Source: CAWAPS01 sp963783945
GTDB lineage: Bacteria > Actinomycetota > Acidimicrobiia > Acidimicrobiales > Palsa-688
Reading direction: 5' to 3'
DNA length: 64,000 nt
Assembly: GCA_963783945.1 (NCBI GenBank)
Contig: CAWAPS010000032.1
Location: forward strand, 1,109,000-1,172,999
Shown here: in pieces, positions 1 to 9,582 of the stretch
How the letters are laid out: the number at the start of each line of letters is the position of its first letter
Position numbering within the stretch: the stretch's first letter is position 1
Notes under the pieces: model-generated
Databases searched by the model: none
The model's input: only the letters and a program-made list of their open reading frames with translations
Told to the model about the DNA's origin: nothing
Position numbers and translations under genes: made by a program

Positions 1-495
1 CGCAATGTCCTTGCCCCGGAAGAAGAAACCGTCGCAGGTCGCGCAAGTCGAGACTCCCTTGCTCAGCAGGCGCTCCTCCGCCGGCAAACCCAGCATCAGG
101 GAGCGTGCACCGGTTGCCACGATCACGGAGCGAGCCTGATGCTCGGTGTCCTCCCCGGTCGAAGGATCGGGCGCCCAGACCCGCAACGGCTGGGCGGATA
201 AGTCAACCCGGCTGGCTTTGGTAGTGATGAATTCCGCCCCGAAGCGGGCCGCCTGAGCCCGCATGTTGCCCATCAGTTCGGGGCCCGCCAACCCCTCTAT
301 GAATCCCGGGTAGTTCTCGATATCAGTTGTCAGCATCAGCTGACCACCCGGCTGGTCGCTCGTCGAGGACGGCTCTCCCTCAATCACCAACGGGGCCAGG
401 TTGGCCCGGGCCGCGTATATCGCCGCGGTTAAGCCCGCCGGTCCTGACCCGACGATGATGACGTCACGTACCGGGGGTGTATCGACATTGGTCAT
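1..495 (-). CDS. trxB: Thioredoxin reductase, C-terminal part outside window
   Basis: NADPH- and FAD-dependent enzyme that reduces thioredoxin in the cytoplasm. The N-terminus (after MTNVDTPP) shows the FAD-binding motif IIVGSGPAGLTAA, and the redox pair CATC is encoded at 34-45, close to the left edge, so about half the protein is present. ATG at 493-495 is preceded by AGGAGC at good spacing. It is the last visible gene of a leftward series; the window cuts it before the second NADPH-binding part. The CATC spacing from the N-terminus is typical of low-molecular-weight TrxB. Confidence 0.95.
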   Translation of the reverse strand, partial: MTNVDTPPVRDVIIVGSGPAGLTAAIYAARANLAPLVIEGEPSSTSDQPGGQLMLTTDIENYPGFIEGLAGPELMGNMRAQAARFGAEFITTKASRVDLSAQPLRVWAPDPSTGEDTEHQARSVIVATGARSLMLGLPAEERLLSKGVSTCATCDGFFFRGKDIA

Positions 496-520
496 ATTGG
501 AGCAGCTCCTAAAGTGTCCT

Positions 521-850
521 TCACGCGTCCTTGACGCGCCCCTTCCACAAGCAGAACGCTCCAGCCCCCAGGAATATTGCCGACACGATGGCGTCAGCAA
601 TCCACACCCGGCGAGACAGTGGATGGATCGGAAGGTACACATACAGCAGCCGGAGCGCGGCGATGATCAGGAGGACGAGTAGCACCAAAGCGAGCACGCC
701 CGCCACGATCCCGTACACCACGCCCCGGGCACCGATGATCGCCGGTACCGTTGCCTTCTCCCGGACGGTGGTTACGACCGACTCGATCCGGTCGGTCACC
801 TCGTAGGTCCAGTCGTGCTCCTCAGGCGTGACCGGGGTGTTGAGCGCCAT
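521..850 (-). CDS. Small membrane protein of unknown function
   Basis: About 109 residues starting at ATG 848-850 (an upstream TTG would add two residues). A soluble N-terminal stretch of about 40 residues is followed by two hydrophobic segments: one rich in Val/Leu/Ile/Ala near residues 42-70 and another near 85-103, ending in a short basic tail. It lies 25 bp before trxB and follows the Ser/Thr kinase on the same strand, so it is probably cotranscribed. No catalytic motif is visible. It resembles small holin-like or phage-shock-type membrane proteins only in general shape. Confidence 0.75.
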   Translation of the reverse strand: MALNTPVTPEEHDWTYEVTDRIESVVTTVREKATVPAIIGARGVVYGIVAGVLALVLLVLLIIAALRLLYVYLPIHPLSRRVWIADAIVSAIFLGAGAFCLWKGRVKDA

Positions 851-940
851 GGGCAAAGACTAGCCGTGCCGGCCGGTCGCACCCCGGTTGCCGGTCGATC
901 GGGTCGCGCCGGCGGGCCTTGCTCGCGCCGGCTTCGCTGG

Positions 941-3172
941 TCAGCTCACCCGCAGCTCCGCCACCTGCACCTGATCCGCCGGCCCGAGATTGGTGATCCA
1001 GAGCAGCACGTAGCGTCCGTGATGACCCCCGAGAGAAAGGGTGGTGGCACCGTTGATGCCCGTCTTGCTGGCCGTAGCCGCCCCCCACGCCGTCACCGCC
1101 TGGCCCGACGCTACAGGGGTCGCGGAGACGAAGGCCTGGGCTGACCAGCCGACACTCGCCGAGGTCACCAAGAGGCTGTGCAGCGTCTCCGCCGAGTTGA
1201 GATCGATCGCCAGGCCCACCCCCGGGTACAGGTTGGAGAACGTGGAGTCGTGGTAGCGATCCGTCTCCCAGAACGTCGCCGGGTTGCCGTCGTGGGCATA
1301 TTTGGTCATGTCGGGGTTGTCGGGCTGCCGGCTGTCGACCATGAAGACGCCGACCGAAGAAATCCGAGCCGCGACCACCGACGGGACGGTCGTCGTATCG
1401 CTGTTGACCTTGGCGCGATGCCCATCCGACCTGAGTACGAACACGGCGGCCAGAGCCCCCGCCACGACCAGGGCGGCAACCGCGGCCCCGACCCGTCGCC
1501 GCTTACGGCGAACACCTGATCGGGCCGGGTAGCGTCCGTAGGGATCGGTTGTCGAGCCGGAGCGTCCTTCAACCGGAGGCGCCAGACGTGGGCTCCCGCC
1601 CGGGGGTGGGGACCCGTACGAGGGGCCGAACCGGGTAGGGTCCGAACCGCCCGGGTAGCCGGTGGACCGGCCCGGATCACCCCCGTGGTTGTAAGCAGCC
1701 GAACCCGCGGCAGCGATGCTGCCGGGAGGCAGGGCGACCGGGCCCGCGGGCGCCGGACCCACCGTCCCGCCCGTCGGTACCCCGGCCGTTCCGGGCGGCG
1801 GACCGAGGTACCCGCTCGGCGCCGCGCCCGCTGCGCCCGCCGGCGGCGAACCGACCGGGACCGGGGGCCACTCGGTCGCACCGGGCGGTCCGGAGATGCC
1901 GGTATTCGCCGGGTACGTTCCGTTGGTGGCCCCGGACGACGGACCAGGCGATTCGCTCGACAGGGCAACGGTTTTATCCGCACCCGAGGCCGCCCCGAGC
2001 GGGGGAGGAAAGGCGGCCGGGGCCAGCCCGGTCGGGGGGGCATACCCGGACAGGTGGCCCACCGTCGCAGGACGGGTCGACCCCGGCCCTCCCTGGGGGA
2101 GGATCCCCGTCGGACCCTGATCCACCGCGGGCGCCAGGGGCGGCGGCGGCGGCGGATAGCCCGAACCGCGCCGGCGGACGGACCGCCCGGTCGGCCCCCG
2201 CGGGTAATCAGTGGGCGGGGCGAGCGGACCGAGAGCGTCCAGTCGTTGCCGAAGGACCACAGCGGAAGGGATCCGGCGATCGGGGTTCTTGGCCAGGAGG
2301 TCGCTGACCAGCTTGTCGAGGCCGGCCGGCACCGAGCGGACGCGGGCCGACACCTTGGGTACCCGGTCGTTGAGATGGGACATGGCCGTGGCCACATCGG
2401 TCTCCCCAGCAAACGGGGCCTCGCCGACCAGCATCTCGTAGAGGACCACTCCGAGCGAGTAGAGATCGGCCCGGGCGTCGGGATCTGTACCCCTTATCTG
2501 CTCCGGACTCAGGTACTTGGGGGTGCCGAGCACGGTGCCGGTTCGAGTCAAGTCGCGCACGGACTCGGCGCCCGCCTTGGCGATCCCGAAATCGGTGACC
2601 TTCACCCGCAGCCCGCCGAGACCATCCTCGACGAGGAGGATGTTCGCAGGCTTGATATCTCTGTGCACCAAACCCGCCTGGTGAGCTGCGGCCAGGGCGT
2701 CAGCGATCTGCCGGGCGACCGCCACCGCCTGCCACGGCTCCAGCCGGCCCTGGTCCCCGAGCATCTGGCGCAACGTCCGGCCCCGGACCAGCTCCATGAC
2801 TATGTATGCGGTGCCACCGTCGTAGCCGGTGTCGTAGGTGGCAACCACGGCGGGATGGGCCAGCCGGGCCGCGGTTATCGCCTCGCGCCGGAACCGCTCC
2901 AGAAACACCTCGTCCGACGCCAGGTAGGAGTGCAACACCTTGACCGCGACCGGCCGGCTCAGCACGGCGTCGTAGCCTTCCCAAACCTCTGCCATGCCCC
3001 CGCGAGCGATCGGCGCGACGAGCCGGTACCGCCCGCCGAGCGTGCGACCGATGGTGATCGGCGTGGTCGGATCGAAGCCCGGCACGACCAAAGAGCGTAC
3101 TTGGGGTGGGGGCCCGCGGCCGTTCACCCACGGCCAACCTGGGGTGAAATCCCGTCTCACCCGCTCCAGCAA
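941..3172 (-). CDS. Transmembrane serine/threonine protein kinase with extracellular discoidin-like domain
   Basis: Eukaryotic-type kinase. Kinase domain is about residues 48-310 with the ATP lysine in RPVAVKVL (Lys78), catalytic HRDIKPAN (170-177), DFG (194-196) and a GTPKYLSPEQIRG activation segment, so it should be active. A Pro/Gly-rich linker of about 220 residues leads to a basic stop and one membrane helix (about 557-580), then an outer domain of about 150 residues with a Trp-rich beta pattern (ATFWETDRYHD). There are no PASTA repeats. The kinase-helix-ectodomain layout is like the C-terminal half of mycobacterial MviN/MurJ, where the kinase is inactive. Start is uncertain: TTG 3172 has GGAG upstream; GTG 3085 is an alternative just before the domain. 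Confidence 0.9.
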   Translation of the reverse strand: MLERVRRDFTPGWPWVNGRGPPPQVRSLVVPGFDPTTPITIGRTLGGRYRLVAPIARGGMAEVWEGYDAVLSRPVAVKVLHSYLASDEVFLERFRREAITAARLAHPAVVATYDTGYDGGTAYIVMELVRGRTLRQMLGDQGRLEPWQAVAVARQIADALAAAHQAGLVHRDIKPANILLVEDGLGGLRVKVTDFGIAKAGAESVRDLTRTGTVLGTPKYLSPEQIRGTDPDARADLYSLGVVLYEMLVGEAPFAGETDVATAMSHLNDRVPKVSARVRSVPAGLDKLVSDLLAKNPDRRIPSAVVLRQRLDALGPLAPPTDYPRGPTGRSVRRRGSGYPPPPPPLAPAVDQGPTGILPQGGPGSTRPATVGHLSGYAPPTGLAPAAFPPPLGAASGADKTVALSSESPGPSSGATNGTYPANTGISGPPGATEWPPVPVGSPPAGAAGAAPSGYLGPPPGTAGVPTGGTVGPAPAGPVALPPGSIAAAGSAAYNHGGDPGRSTGYPGGSDPTRFGPSYGSPPPGGSPRLAPPVEGRSGSTTDPYGRYPARSGVRRKRRRVGAAVAALVVAGALAAVFVLRSDGHRAKVNSDTTTVPSVVAARISSVGVFMVDSRQPDNPDMTKYAHDGNPATFWETDRYHDSTFSNLYPGVGLAIDLNSAETLHSLLVTSASVGWSAQAFVSATPVASGQAVTAWGAATASKTGINGATTLSLGGHHGRYVLLWITNLGPADQVQVAELRVS

Positions 3173-3214
3173 AGACTCCGGCCAGGTAAATAGCTTTGAA
3201 CTCGAGCCGGGACT

Positions 3215-4054
3215 TCAGCCGGGGATCCAGGCGGCGCCGACGGAACCAGGCCCGGCGTGAGTCCCGATGACCGGGCCCAAATCGCCAACGAGAACGTTCT
3301 CGGTGGAGTGCGACCTGTCGAGCAGGCTCATGATCTCATCGAGATCCGACGGGTCGGCGGCAAAGAGGGCCAGCCGGGCGATGGGTCCGGCATCGCCGAT
3401 CTTCTCGGCCAGATACCTCATCGCCTTGCCTCGGGTGCGCTGCTTGGACTCTTCTTGAACCTCACCGTCGCGTACCTCCACCACCGGCTTGATCGCCAGC
3501 AACGACCCGACCAGCGCCTGCGCCCCGCCGATCCGGCCGCCCTTCTTCAGGTTCTCGAGCGTGTCTATAACCCCGTACAGCCGCAGCTTGTGGACCGCGG
3601 CCTCCGCCGCGTTCACTACTTCGGCCACCGTTCCACCCCGGTTGGCCGTCTGGGCCGCTTCGATGGCGATGAGACCCTCGCCCATGGACACGCTGAGCGA
3701 ATCGATCACTCTCACCCGTACTTGCCCCTCCAGGGCTCGCGCCGCCTGGCGGGCCGATTCGATGGTCGCCGACATCTTCGACGAGAGGTTCACGCACACC
3801 ACCTCGTCGGCACCGTCGGCTGCCATGGCCTGAAACGCCTCCTGGAACTGGCCAGGGGACGGCGCCGACGTCTCCGGCAACCCGTCGAAAGTGGTGCATC
3901 TGGACCAGAAGTCCTTGGTGGACAGCTCGACCCGATCGATGTACTCATCGGGGCCGAAGCGGACACGTAACGACACCAGCCCGATCCCGAGCTCCGCCAG
4001 CAGCTCGTCGGGCAGATCACACGCGGAATCTGTCACCACTCGGACGCCAGCCAA
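3215..4054 (-). CDS. DegV family fatty-acid-binding protein
   Basis: 279 residues, the usual length of DegV/FakB proteins, which hold a fatty acid and present it to a fatty acid kinase. The N-terminus VRVVTDSACDLP is the family signature; TSAPSPGQF and LENLKKGGRIGG are the other conserved lipid-pocket segments. TTG start at 4052-4054 has GGGAGGA upstream. It sits between the DUF6049-type envelope gene and the receptor-like kinase, so a link to membrane lipid supply is plausible but inferred. No fatty acid kinase gene is in the window. Confidence 0.93.
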   Translation of the reverse strand: MAGVRVVTDSACDLPDELLAELGIGLVSLRVRFGPDEYIDRVELSTKDFWSRCTTFDGLPETSAPSPGQFQEAFQAMAADGADEVVCVNLSSKMSATIESARQAARALEGQVRVRVIDSLSVSMGEGLIAIEAAQTANRGGTVAEVVNAAEAAVHKLRLYGVIDTLENLKKGGRIGGAQALVGSLLAIKPVVEVRDGEVQEESKQRTRGKAMRYLAEKIGDAGPIARLALFAADPSDLDEIMSLLDRSHSTENVLVGDLGPVIGTHAGPGSVGAAWIPG

Positions 4055-4153
4055 TGTCAGTCCTCCCGATCGGGCCCAGGAGCAGTTCCCCGGGCGACCA
4101 ACTTTGGACCAGAAACCGGGCTCGATGGTGACACCACCACTCCCGGCGTGGGA

Positions 4154-6520
4154 TCAGGATCCCGGCCGGCCCTCATAGTTTGGTGGCGGCCGGGAGAAAA
4201 ACACGGCTACCGGGTCCTCCGCGCTGTCACCCGGCGACGACTCGTCGATGGCCGGGTCCTGGTAGAGACCGTCGCCGTGCCCATTTTCCTCCGGAGCGAA
4301 ATGGTCCTCGACCGCGTCGACCCCGCCGGCGGCAACGGTCAGGTCCACTGGCTCTTCCGGTGCGGGCACCAGAGCGCGGGCCCGCCGGCCGTGACGGAGG
4401 TCCCGGATCCACCACACACCGAGCGATACGGCAGCCAGCACGATGAGAATGACGCCGACGCCAGAGATCGCGGTGCTTCTCACCGTGTCGGAGTCAGAGG
4501 GGAGAGGCAACGAGCCGTCGGGGGAGTACAGGGCGACGGTCAGGGGGAACACTCCCGACGCCTGGGTCTGGACCGGCACCTTTATGGTGGTGTTCTCGCT
4601 CACCAGGGTCAACTGGCAGATCTCGGTGGTAGGCGTGGGCACCTGACATCTTCCGCCAGGAGGATTGAAAGGTTGAAAGATGAGCCTCTGGCTGGTCAGC
4701 TGCAGCTGCACGTTGGCCCGTTGGCCCGTGGATGACAGGATGGTCAGGGGAATCTGACCCCGCCTCGACGTAAGGGTGATCGAGGAGGACCCGGGCAGGC
4801 TGATCCGGCTGATCAACTTGCTCGCCGAAGCGCCCACTTCGGCGAGGAGGCTCAGTCGCTGGGTTTCGGTGATGGCCGTCGATTCCGCGACCAGCAGATT
4901 GGTCCCCAGCGTGGCGGCCAGCGGCGCTTCTCCGGGCAGGATCTCGCCGAGGGCAGTGACTTGCTGGCGGGCATACCGGATCGCCTGAGCGTCGGAGGTC
5001 AACGCCGACTCCGGGCTTTGCCCGTTGTTGCCCGTTTCGGCCGAGCCGTTTCCCGGTGAGGAGGCCAGGGACCGCTGGATGCCCGAGGCGGGAGGAACTG
5101 TGGCGAACAACTGGCTGGCTGTGACCGCGTCCAGAAGAGGGTGTCCCTCCAGCCCGGAGAGCAGAATAGACACGAACGTGGGGTTGGCAGCCCACCCCGG
5201 CGGTGCCAGGGCCACCACTCCTCGCCGGTCGGATGGCAACTCCAGCTGGATCATGGCCATTTCGGCAAGCAACTGGTTGGCTGCCAGCACGGGCGACTTG
5301 GCGCTGACGAAATCGGAGGTCAGACCGGGATCGGCCGCGTACACGTAAGGGCGCGGTCCACCCGAATCGGCCAGCCGGGTCGGTGAGGCGAACGTATCCA
5401 CCGTGGCCGACTCCGGCAATGCCGTCAGAGCGGAGGAGGGGAGGACGATGTTGGTCGCCCCCGCGGCGGTCAGGGTGTTCAGACTGGTGCGATCGAGAGG
5501 GCCGTTCACCATCCACGTCGACGGGTTCGGCGCGGCCCCGAAGGTGCTCAATGCGGCGGTGCCCGCGCTGAGCTGGGTAGGTATCTCGCTGCCGAGGCCA
5601 GCGGCATTCAGGTCGGTGACCGACACCCCGGCGTAAGTGGAGGGAAGGACCTGCACGTTGGGGTTGGTGGCCATGCCGGTGAGGGTGGACACGGCTGCCT
5701 TGTTGCCGGGTGACCCGGCGAACAGGGCGGCGAGGGTGGCGGGATCGGCGGCCAGGGTGATCCCGATGTGGGAATGGGCGCCCAGCACCTTTGCCAGGTC
5801 GGCCAGACGGCTGGCCTCTGCGCCGGAGGGACTGCCGACCTTGCCGTCGGCCGACACCACGGGAGACGTGGCCACAGGAAGGATCACCGACACGGACAGG
5901 CGGGGGAAATCAGTCGCTGACTGCGGCAGCGCGTAAACCAGGAAGGTGGTCAGCGGCTGGCCCTCGGGCACGCCGGAGCTGGTATACAACCCGATCTGAA
6001 GAGGGAAGATGCCGCTGCCGTTCGTCTCCTGGGCGGAGAAGCTCGGGATGGGGCTGCCGGCCGGGGCCGGCACGTTGACCGGTATGTCCAGGTCAACCCC
6101 TGTGCCGGACGGGTCGGCCGGCAGGCTGGACAGGGGGATCTGGCCGGTCGAATACCAGGCGGTACTGACCATCTGGCCGTGCAGAGCGTCGTCGAAGTCG
6201 GTTCGGGAGATCAATCGCTCGAACCCGCTGACCACCAGATGATCACTCGAGGGATCGAGGGCGCTCAGCTGAACGTGCAGGTGGAAGGTGCCGCGCTGCT
6301 CCACCCACGGCGATTGCGATAGCAGGGTCACGACAGGCGGGCCGGTCTGAACGGCATCGAGCGCACCCGGCGAGGCGGTCGCCTGAGACCGGGACACCGG
6401 GACGGCCCCCTGACCGTCGGCGCTCGCTGGGGCCAGGGCCAGGCAACCGGCAGCCACCAACCCGGCGCCGAGAAGCCGCAGCGGCCGGTTCCAGGTCCAG
6501 GCCTTAGCTTGCTGTCTCAC
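4154..6520 (-). CDS. DUF6049-like secreted/membrane-anchored envelope protein
   Basis: About 788 residues. GTG start at 6518-6520 overlaps the stop of the GNAT gene by 4 bp (GTGA), indicating translational coupling; a longer frame upstream only runs over that gene. An N-terminal hydrophobic segment (LLGAGLVAAGCLALAPASA) is a signal peptide or anchor, a long Ser/Thr/Ala-rich outer region follows, and one helix near residues 705-725 (ISGVGVILIVLAAVSLGVWW) precedes a basic then acidic cytoplasmic tail. This arrangement and position match the DUF6049 proteins that sit near trxB, murJ and pcnA in other Actinobacteria (Rv3909-like). Function is unknown; an envelope role is inferred. Confidence 0.8.
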   Translation of the reverse strand: MRQQAKAWTWNRPLRLLGAGLVAAGCLALAPASADGQGAVPVSRSQATASPGALDAVQTGPPVVTLLSQSPWVEQRGTFHLHVQLSALDPSSDHLVVSGFERLISRTDFDDALHGQMVSTAWYSTGQIPLSSLPADPSGTGVDLDIPVNVPAPAGSPIPSFSAQETNGSGIFPLQIGLYTSSGVPEGQPLTTFLVYALPQSATDFPRLSVSVILPVATSPVVSADGKVGSPSGAEASRLADLAKVLGAHSHIGITLAADPATLAALFAGSPGNKAAVSTLTGMATNPNVQVLPSTYAGVSVTDLNAAGLGSEIPTQLSAGTAALSTFGAAPNPSTWMVNGPLDRTSLNTLTAAGATNIVLPSSALTALPESATVDTFASPTRLADSGGPRPYVYAADPGLTSDFVSAKSPVLAANQLLAEMAMIQLELPSDRRGVVALAPPGWAANPTFVSILLSGLEGHPLLDAVTASQLFATVPPASGIQRSLASSPGNGSAETGNNGQSPESALTSDAQAIRYARQQVTALGEILPGEAPLAATLGTNLLVAESTAITETQRLSLLAEVGASASKLISRISLPGSSSITLTSRRGQIPLTILSSTGQRANVQLQLTSQRLIFQPFNPPGGRCQVPTPTTEICQLTLVSENTTIKVPVQTQASGVFPLTVALYSPDGSLPLPSDSDTVRSTAISGVGVILIVLAAVSLGVWWIRDLRHGRRARALVPAPEEPVDLTVAAGGVDAVEDHFAPEENGHGDGLYQDPAIDESSPGDSAEDPVAVFFSRPPPNYEGRPGS

Positions 6521-7236
6521 GACAGCCCGGTGGAGAGCACCGACAGGCCGACGGGATCCTCCCGGAACCCGACCTTCAGGTACAGCGCCAGGGCGGCGGC
6601 ATTCCCCATCTGAGTGTTGACGACGGCCCGTTTGGCCCCCCGCGCCCGCATCCAGTGCAAGCCGTCCAGCAGCAGCCGCCGGCCTGTGCCGCTTCCCTGC
6701 GCGGATGGGTCGACGGCCAGACGCTGAACGAAGCCGCGGGGCCCGGAACGGCCGCATATCGCGTACCCGACGACAGCGTTGCCGTCGTCCACCGCAGCGC
6801 GGAAGTGCGCCGACGGGGTGGCCCGCAAGGCGTCGGCCAGACCCCACGAGTCAAACTGCCAGAAGTCCACGAAAGCGGCGCGGTCAACGGCCAGAACTGC
6901 CTCTCGCCGCCACCACGGAACACGGCGCAAGCGAGGGCCGGGGGGGATTGGGTCGACGGGGGCCCGGAGATCGATGCGAAGGAGGCGCAGGTGCTCCTCG
7001 ATCTCGAACCCGGCATCGAGGAACCCGGTCTGCTCGAGCGGCGAAAGGGCGCCGGTGATCGCTCGGGTAAAGCCGCGCGCCGACAGCGCTTCCAGACAGT
7101 GACGTACGAAGTCGCCCGACAGCAGTGGCGTCTCGGGAGCAAGAGTGATCAGGGCCACGTGCTTATCCCCGTGCCACGGTCCCGTCCGAGCCCGTTCCTG
7201 ACCCCAACGGATAACATCGACCGAGGGGGCGCTCAC
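6517..7236 (-). CDS. GNAT family N-acetyltransferase
   Basis: 239 residues. The C-terminal half is a standard GNAT fold that transfers acetyl from acetyl-CoA: acceptor region GYAICGRSG, then VQRLAVDPSAQGSGTGRRLL, the acetyl-CoA pyrophosphate loop (Q/G-x-x-G-x-G/A), and a terminal beta segment with ALALYLKVGF. The N-terminal half is less typical, so it may be a two-domain or degenerate tandem GNAT. It heads the leftward series and is coupled to the DUF6049-like gene. Substrate cannot be told. The 7237-7348 interval must carry promoters for this gene and the divergent deacetylase. Confidence 0.85.
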   Translation of the reverse strand: MSAPSVDVIRWGQERARTGPWHGDKHVALITLAPETPLLSGDFVRHCLEALSARGFTRAITGALSPLEQTGFLDAGFEIEEHLRLLRIDLRAPVDPIPPGPRLRRVPWWRREAVLAVDRAAFVDFWQFDSWGLADALRATPSAHFRAAVDDGNAVVGYAICGRSGPRGFVQRLAVDPSAQGSGTGRRLLLDGLHWMRARGAKRAVVNTQMGNAAALALYLKVGFREDPVGLSVLSTGLS

Positions 7237-7348
7237 CGGAAGCTACCTCCGAGAGGCGCCCACGATCCCTTCCGTCTGGCGCGATTATCGGTCACGGCCC
7301 CCCAACGCTACTCCGCGAACCTCCCGGGTGGACGTAGCCTCGATTGGC

Positions 7349-8365
7349 GTGCGTCACCGGCCCGTCCTCGTGGAGATGCACCCGGCCTGTGACCACCACG
7401 ATCCCGGCCGGGGTCATCCGGAGCGCCCGGCGCGCCTCGACGCCGTGCGGGCGGGCCTCGAAGCGGCTTTCCGGTCGGAGTACGCCACCGCGGTGGAGCC
7501 GCGCCCGGCCACCAGAGCGGAGATGTACCGGGTCCACGACCCCGGGGCGGTCGACGCCCTTGAAGCTTTCTGTCGGGCCGGCGGGGGGGCGATCGACGCT
7601 GACACGGCCGCTTCGGCGCGGTCGTGGGACGCGGCGGTGGCCGCCGCCGGCGCCGCAGTCGACGCCATCGAGCGGCTGAGGAAGGGGGAAGCGGACGCCG
7701 CCTTCGTGGCCGTGAGACCGCCGGGTCATCACGCCACACCGGAACGATCCATGGGGTTCTGCCTGCTCAACAACGTAGCCATCGCCGCGGCCGCGCTGGC
7801 CGATGCCGGCGAACGAGTTCTCATCGTCGACTTCGACGCCCACCACGGCAACGGCACCCAGGACACCTTCTACCAGGATGGGCGGGTGGTGTACGTGTCG
7901 TTCCACCAGTGGCCGCTGTATCCCGGGACGGGGCGGGTGGACGAGATCGGTTCCGGTGACGGACTGGGGGCGACGGTCAACCTGCCTTTCCCTCCGGGCT
8001 CGACCGGCGACGTCTATCTGTCGGCCATCGACGAGGTCGTCCTCCCGGTCGCCGAGCGCCACGACCCCACGTGGTTGATCCTGTCGGCCGGCTTCGACGG
8101 CCACCGAGCGGATCCCCTGACCGATCTCGGGCTGTCAGCAGGCGACTTCGGCGCGATGACGGCCCGGCTGTGCGGCCTTGTTCCGGCGGGGCGGCGGCTG
8201 GCGGTCCTGGAGGGCGGCTACGACCTGAGCGCCCTCGCCGACTCGACCGACGCATGTGTCGCCGCCCTGGCGGGGGAACGGCAGCATCCCGAGGCGCAAA
8301 CGGGGGGTGGGCCGGGCCGGCAGGTGGTAGCCCGGGCCGTGAGCATTCACGTCGACCCCGAATAG
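7349..8365 (+). CDS. AcuC-like / class II histone deacetylase family protein
   Basis: Zinc-dependent amidohydrolase of the arginase/deacetylase fold, removing acetyl groups from lysine or polyamine-type substrates. Visible motifs in order: GHPERPARL, RPPGHHA (catalytic His pair), DFDAHHGNGT (zinc Asp/His), LSAGFDGHRADPL (second zinc Asp) and LEGGYD. All key residues are present. About 338 residues from GTG 7349; in-frame GTG codons at 7328 and 7370 are possible starts. The C-terminal 30 residues are low-complexity. It faces away from the GNAT gene; an acetylation/deacetylation pairing would be speculation. Confidence 0.92.
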   Translation: MRHRPVLVEMHPACDHHDPGRGHPERPARLDAVRAGLEAAFRSEYATAVEPRPATRAEMYRVHDPGAVDALEAFCRAGGGAIDADTAASARSWDAAVAAAGAAVDAIERLRKGEADAAFVAVRPPGHHATPERSMGFCLLNNVAIAAAALADAGERVLIVDFDAHHGNGTQDTFYQDGRVVYVSFHQWPLYPGTGRVDEIGSGDGLGATVNLPFPPGSTGDVYLSAIDEVVLPVAERHDPTWLILSAGFDGHRADPLTDLGLSAGDFGAMTARLCGLVPAGRRLAVLEGGYDLSALADSTDACVAALAGERQHPEAQTGGGPGRQVVARAVSIHVDPE

Positions 8366-8442
8366 CGGAGGGCGGGGGCGCGCCAACGCTCATTTTTTTC
8401 TTCCTTCTCAACTCCCGTACGACCGGGCCCGATAAACGTTTC

Positions 8443-9528
8443 GTGCTCGACTTGCAGTCAATCCTCGCCCACGTGACGGAGGTTGGCGGCTCGGACCTTC
8501 ACGTCAAAGGCAACGCGGCACCGAGGGTGCGGGTCAACGGCGACCTGCGTCCGACGCCCTTTCCTCCGGTCGAACGGACCGAGGTTGAGGAGTGCCTTCG
8601 CGTGATCATGCCCGTCGACCGGATCGAGGAGTTCCACCGCACGGGTGAAGCCGACTTCTCGCTTTCGGTCGACGGGCTTGGTCGCTTCCGAGGGAACGCC
8701 TTCCGCCAGCGGGGAACCGCCGCCATGGTGCTCCGGCGGGTGCTACCGGCGGCCATGTCGGTGATTGATCTGGGCCTGCCCCCCGTGGTCACCCGACTCG
8801 CTGAGGAATCGCGGGGATGGTGCTGGTCACCGGGCCGACCGGTTCGGGGAAGACGACCACCCTGGCGGCGATGATCGACCACATCAACCAGACCCGGTCG
8901 GCCAACGTGATAACGATCGAGGACCCGATCGAGATCCTGCACCCCGACAAGCGGGCCGTCGTGTGTCGAGCGCGAGATCGGAACCGACACCCGGGATTAC
9001 GCCCAGGCCATGCGGCGGGTACTGCGCCAGGATCCGGACGTGATCCTGATCGGGGAGATGCGCGACGTCGAGACCGTCTCAGCCGCTCTGATGGCCGCCG
9101 AGACCGGACACCTGGTCCTGTCGACGCTTCACACGACCAACGCGACAGAGACAATCAACCGCATCGTGGATTTCTTCCCCCCGTTCCAGCAGACCCAGAT
9201 CCGGTTGACGCTGTCGGGCGTGCTCAAGGGCGTCATCAGCCAGCGCCTGGTCGCTCACGCCAGCGGTGAGGGCCGAGTACCGGCGATCGAGGCCATGGTC
9301 GTCACCGGCCGCATCGCCGACCGGATCATCGACCCGACAGGCCCAGGGGAGTCGATCGAGGAGCTCATCGCCGACGGCGAATACCACGGGATGCAGACGT
9401 TCGACCAGAGCCTGTTCACCCTGTTCAAGGGGGCCGAAGTCACGCTGCGGGGCGCCCTGGCCGCCGCCACCAACCCGCACGACTTCCGGGTGGCCCTGCA
9501 GACCGCCGGGTTGATCCCGATCTCCTGA
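8443..9528 (+). pseudogene. pilT: PilT-type ATPase with two compensating frameshifts
   Basis: Twitching-motility retraction ATPase. Before the first shift it reads LQSILAHVTEVGGSDLHVKG; the middle carries Walker [10 protein letters not shown] and TIEDPIE; the last part carries [19 protein letters not shown], the Asp box GEMRDVET and the His box [12 protein letters not shown]. The frame changes at about 8813-8816 (one G too few in a G run) and returns at about 8964 (one base too many), so net length (362 codons) is kept. As written, translation stops at 8872. Conserved residues are intact in all three segments, which points to sequencing error or very recent damage. GTG 8443 is the chosen start; no clear ribosome site. 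No other pilus genes are nearby. Confidence 0.85.
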
Positions 9529-9582
9529 TTCCTGCTATATCGGTTAGGGCCGGTCCGCGGCCCCCCGGTACTCTGATCGGTC

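Noticed and set aside
1685..3193. 502-codon open frame opposite the kinase gene
   Set aside because: Arg/Gly-rich mirror of the Pro-rich kinase coding strand; GC-rich third positions open antisense frames, and the kinase frame carries all motifs.
8366..8402. T-run (CATTTTTTTC) after the deacetylase as an intrinsic terminator
   Set aside because: No convincing hairpin directly precedes the T run.
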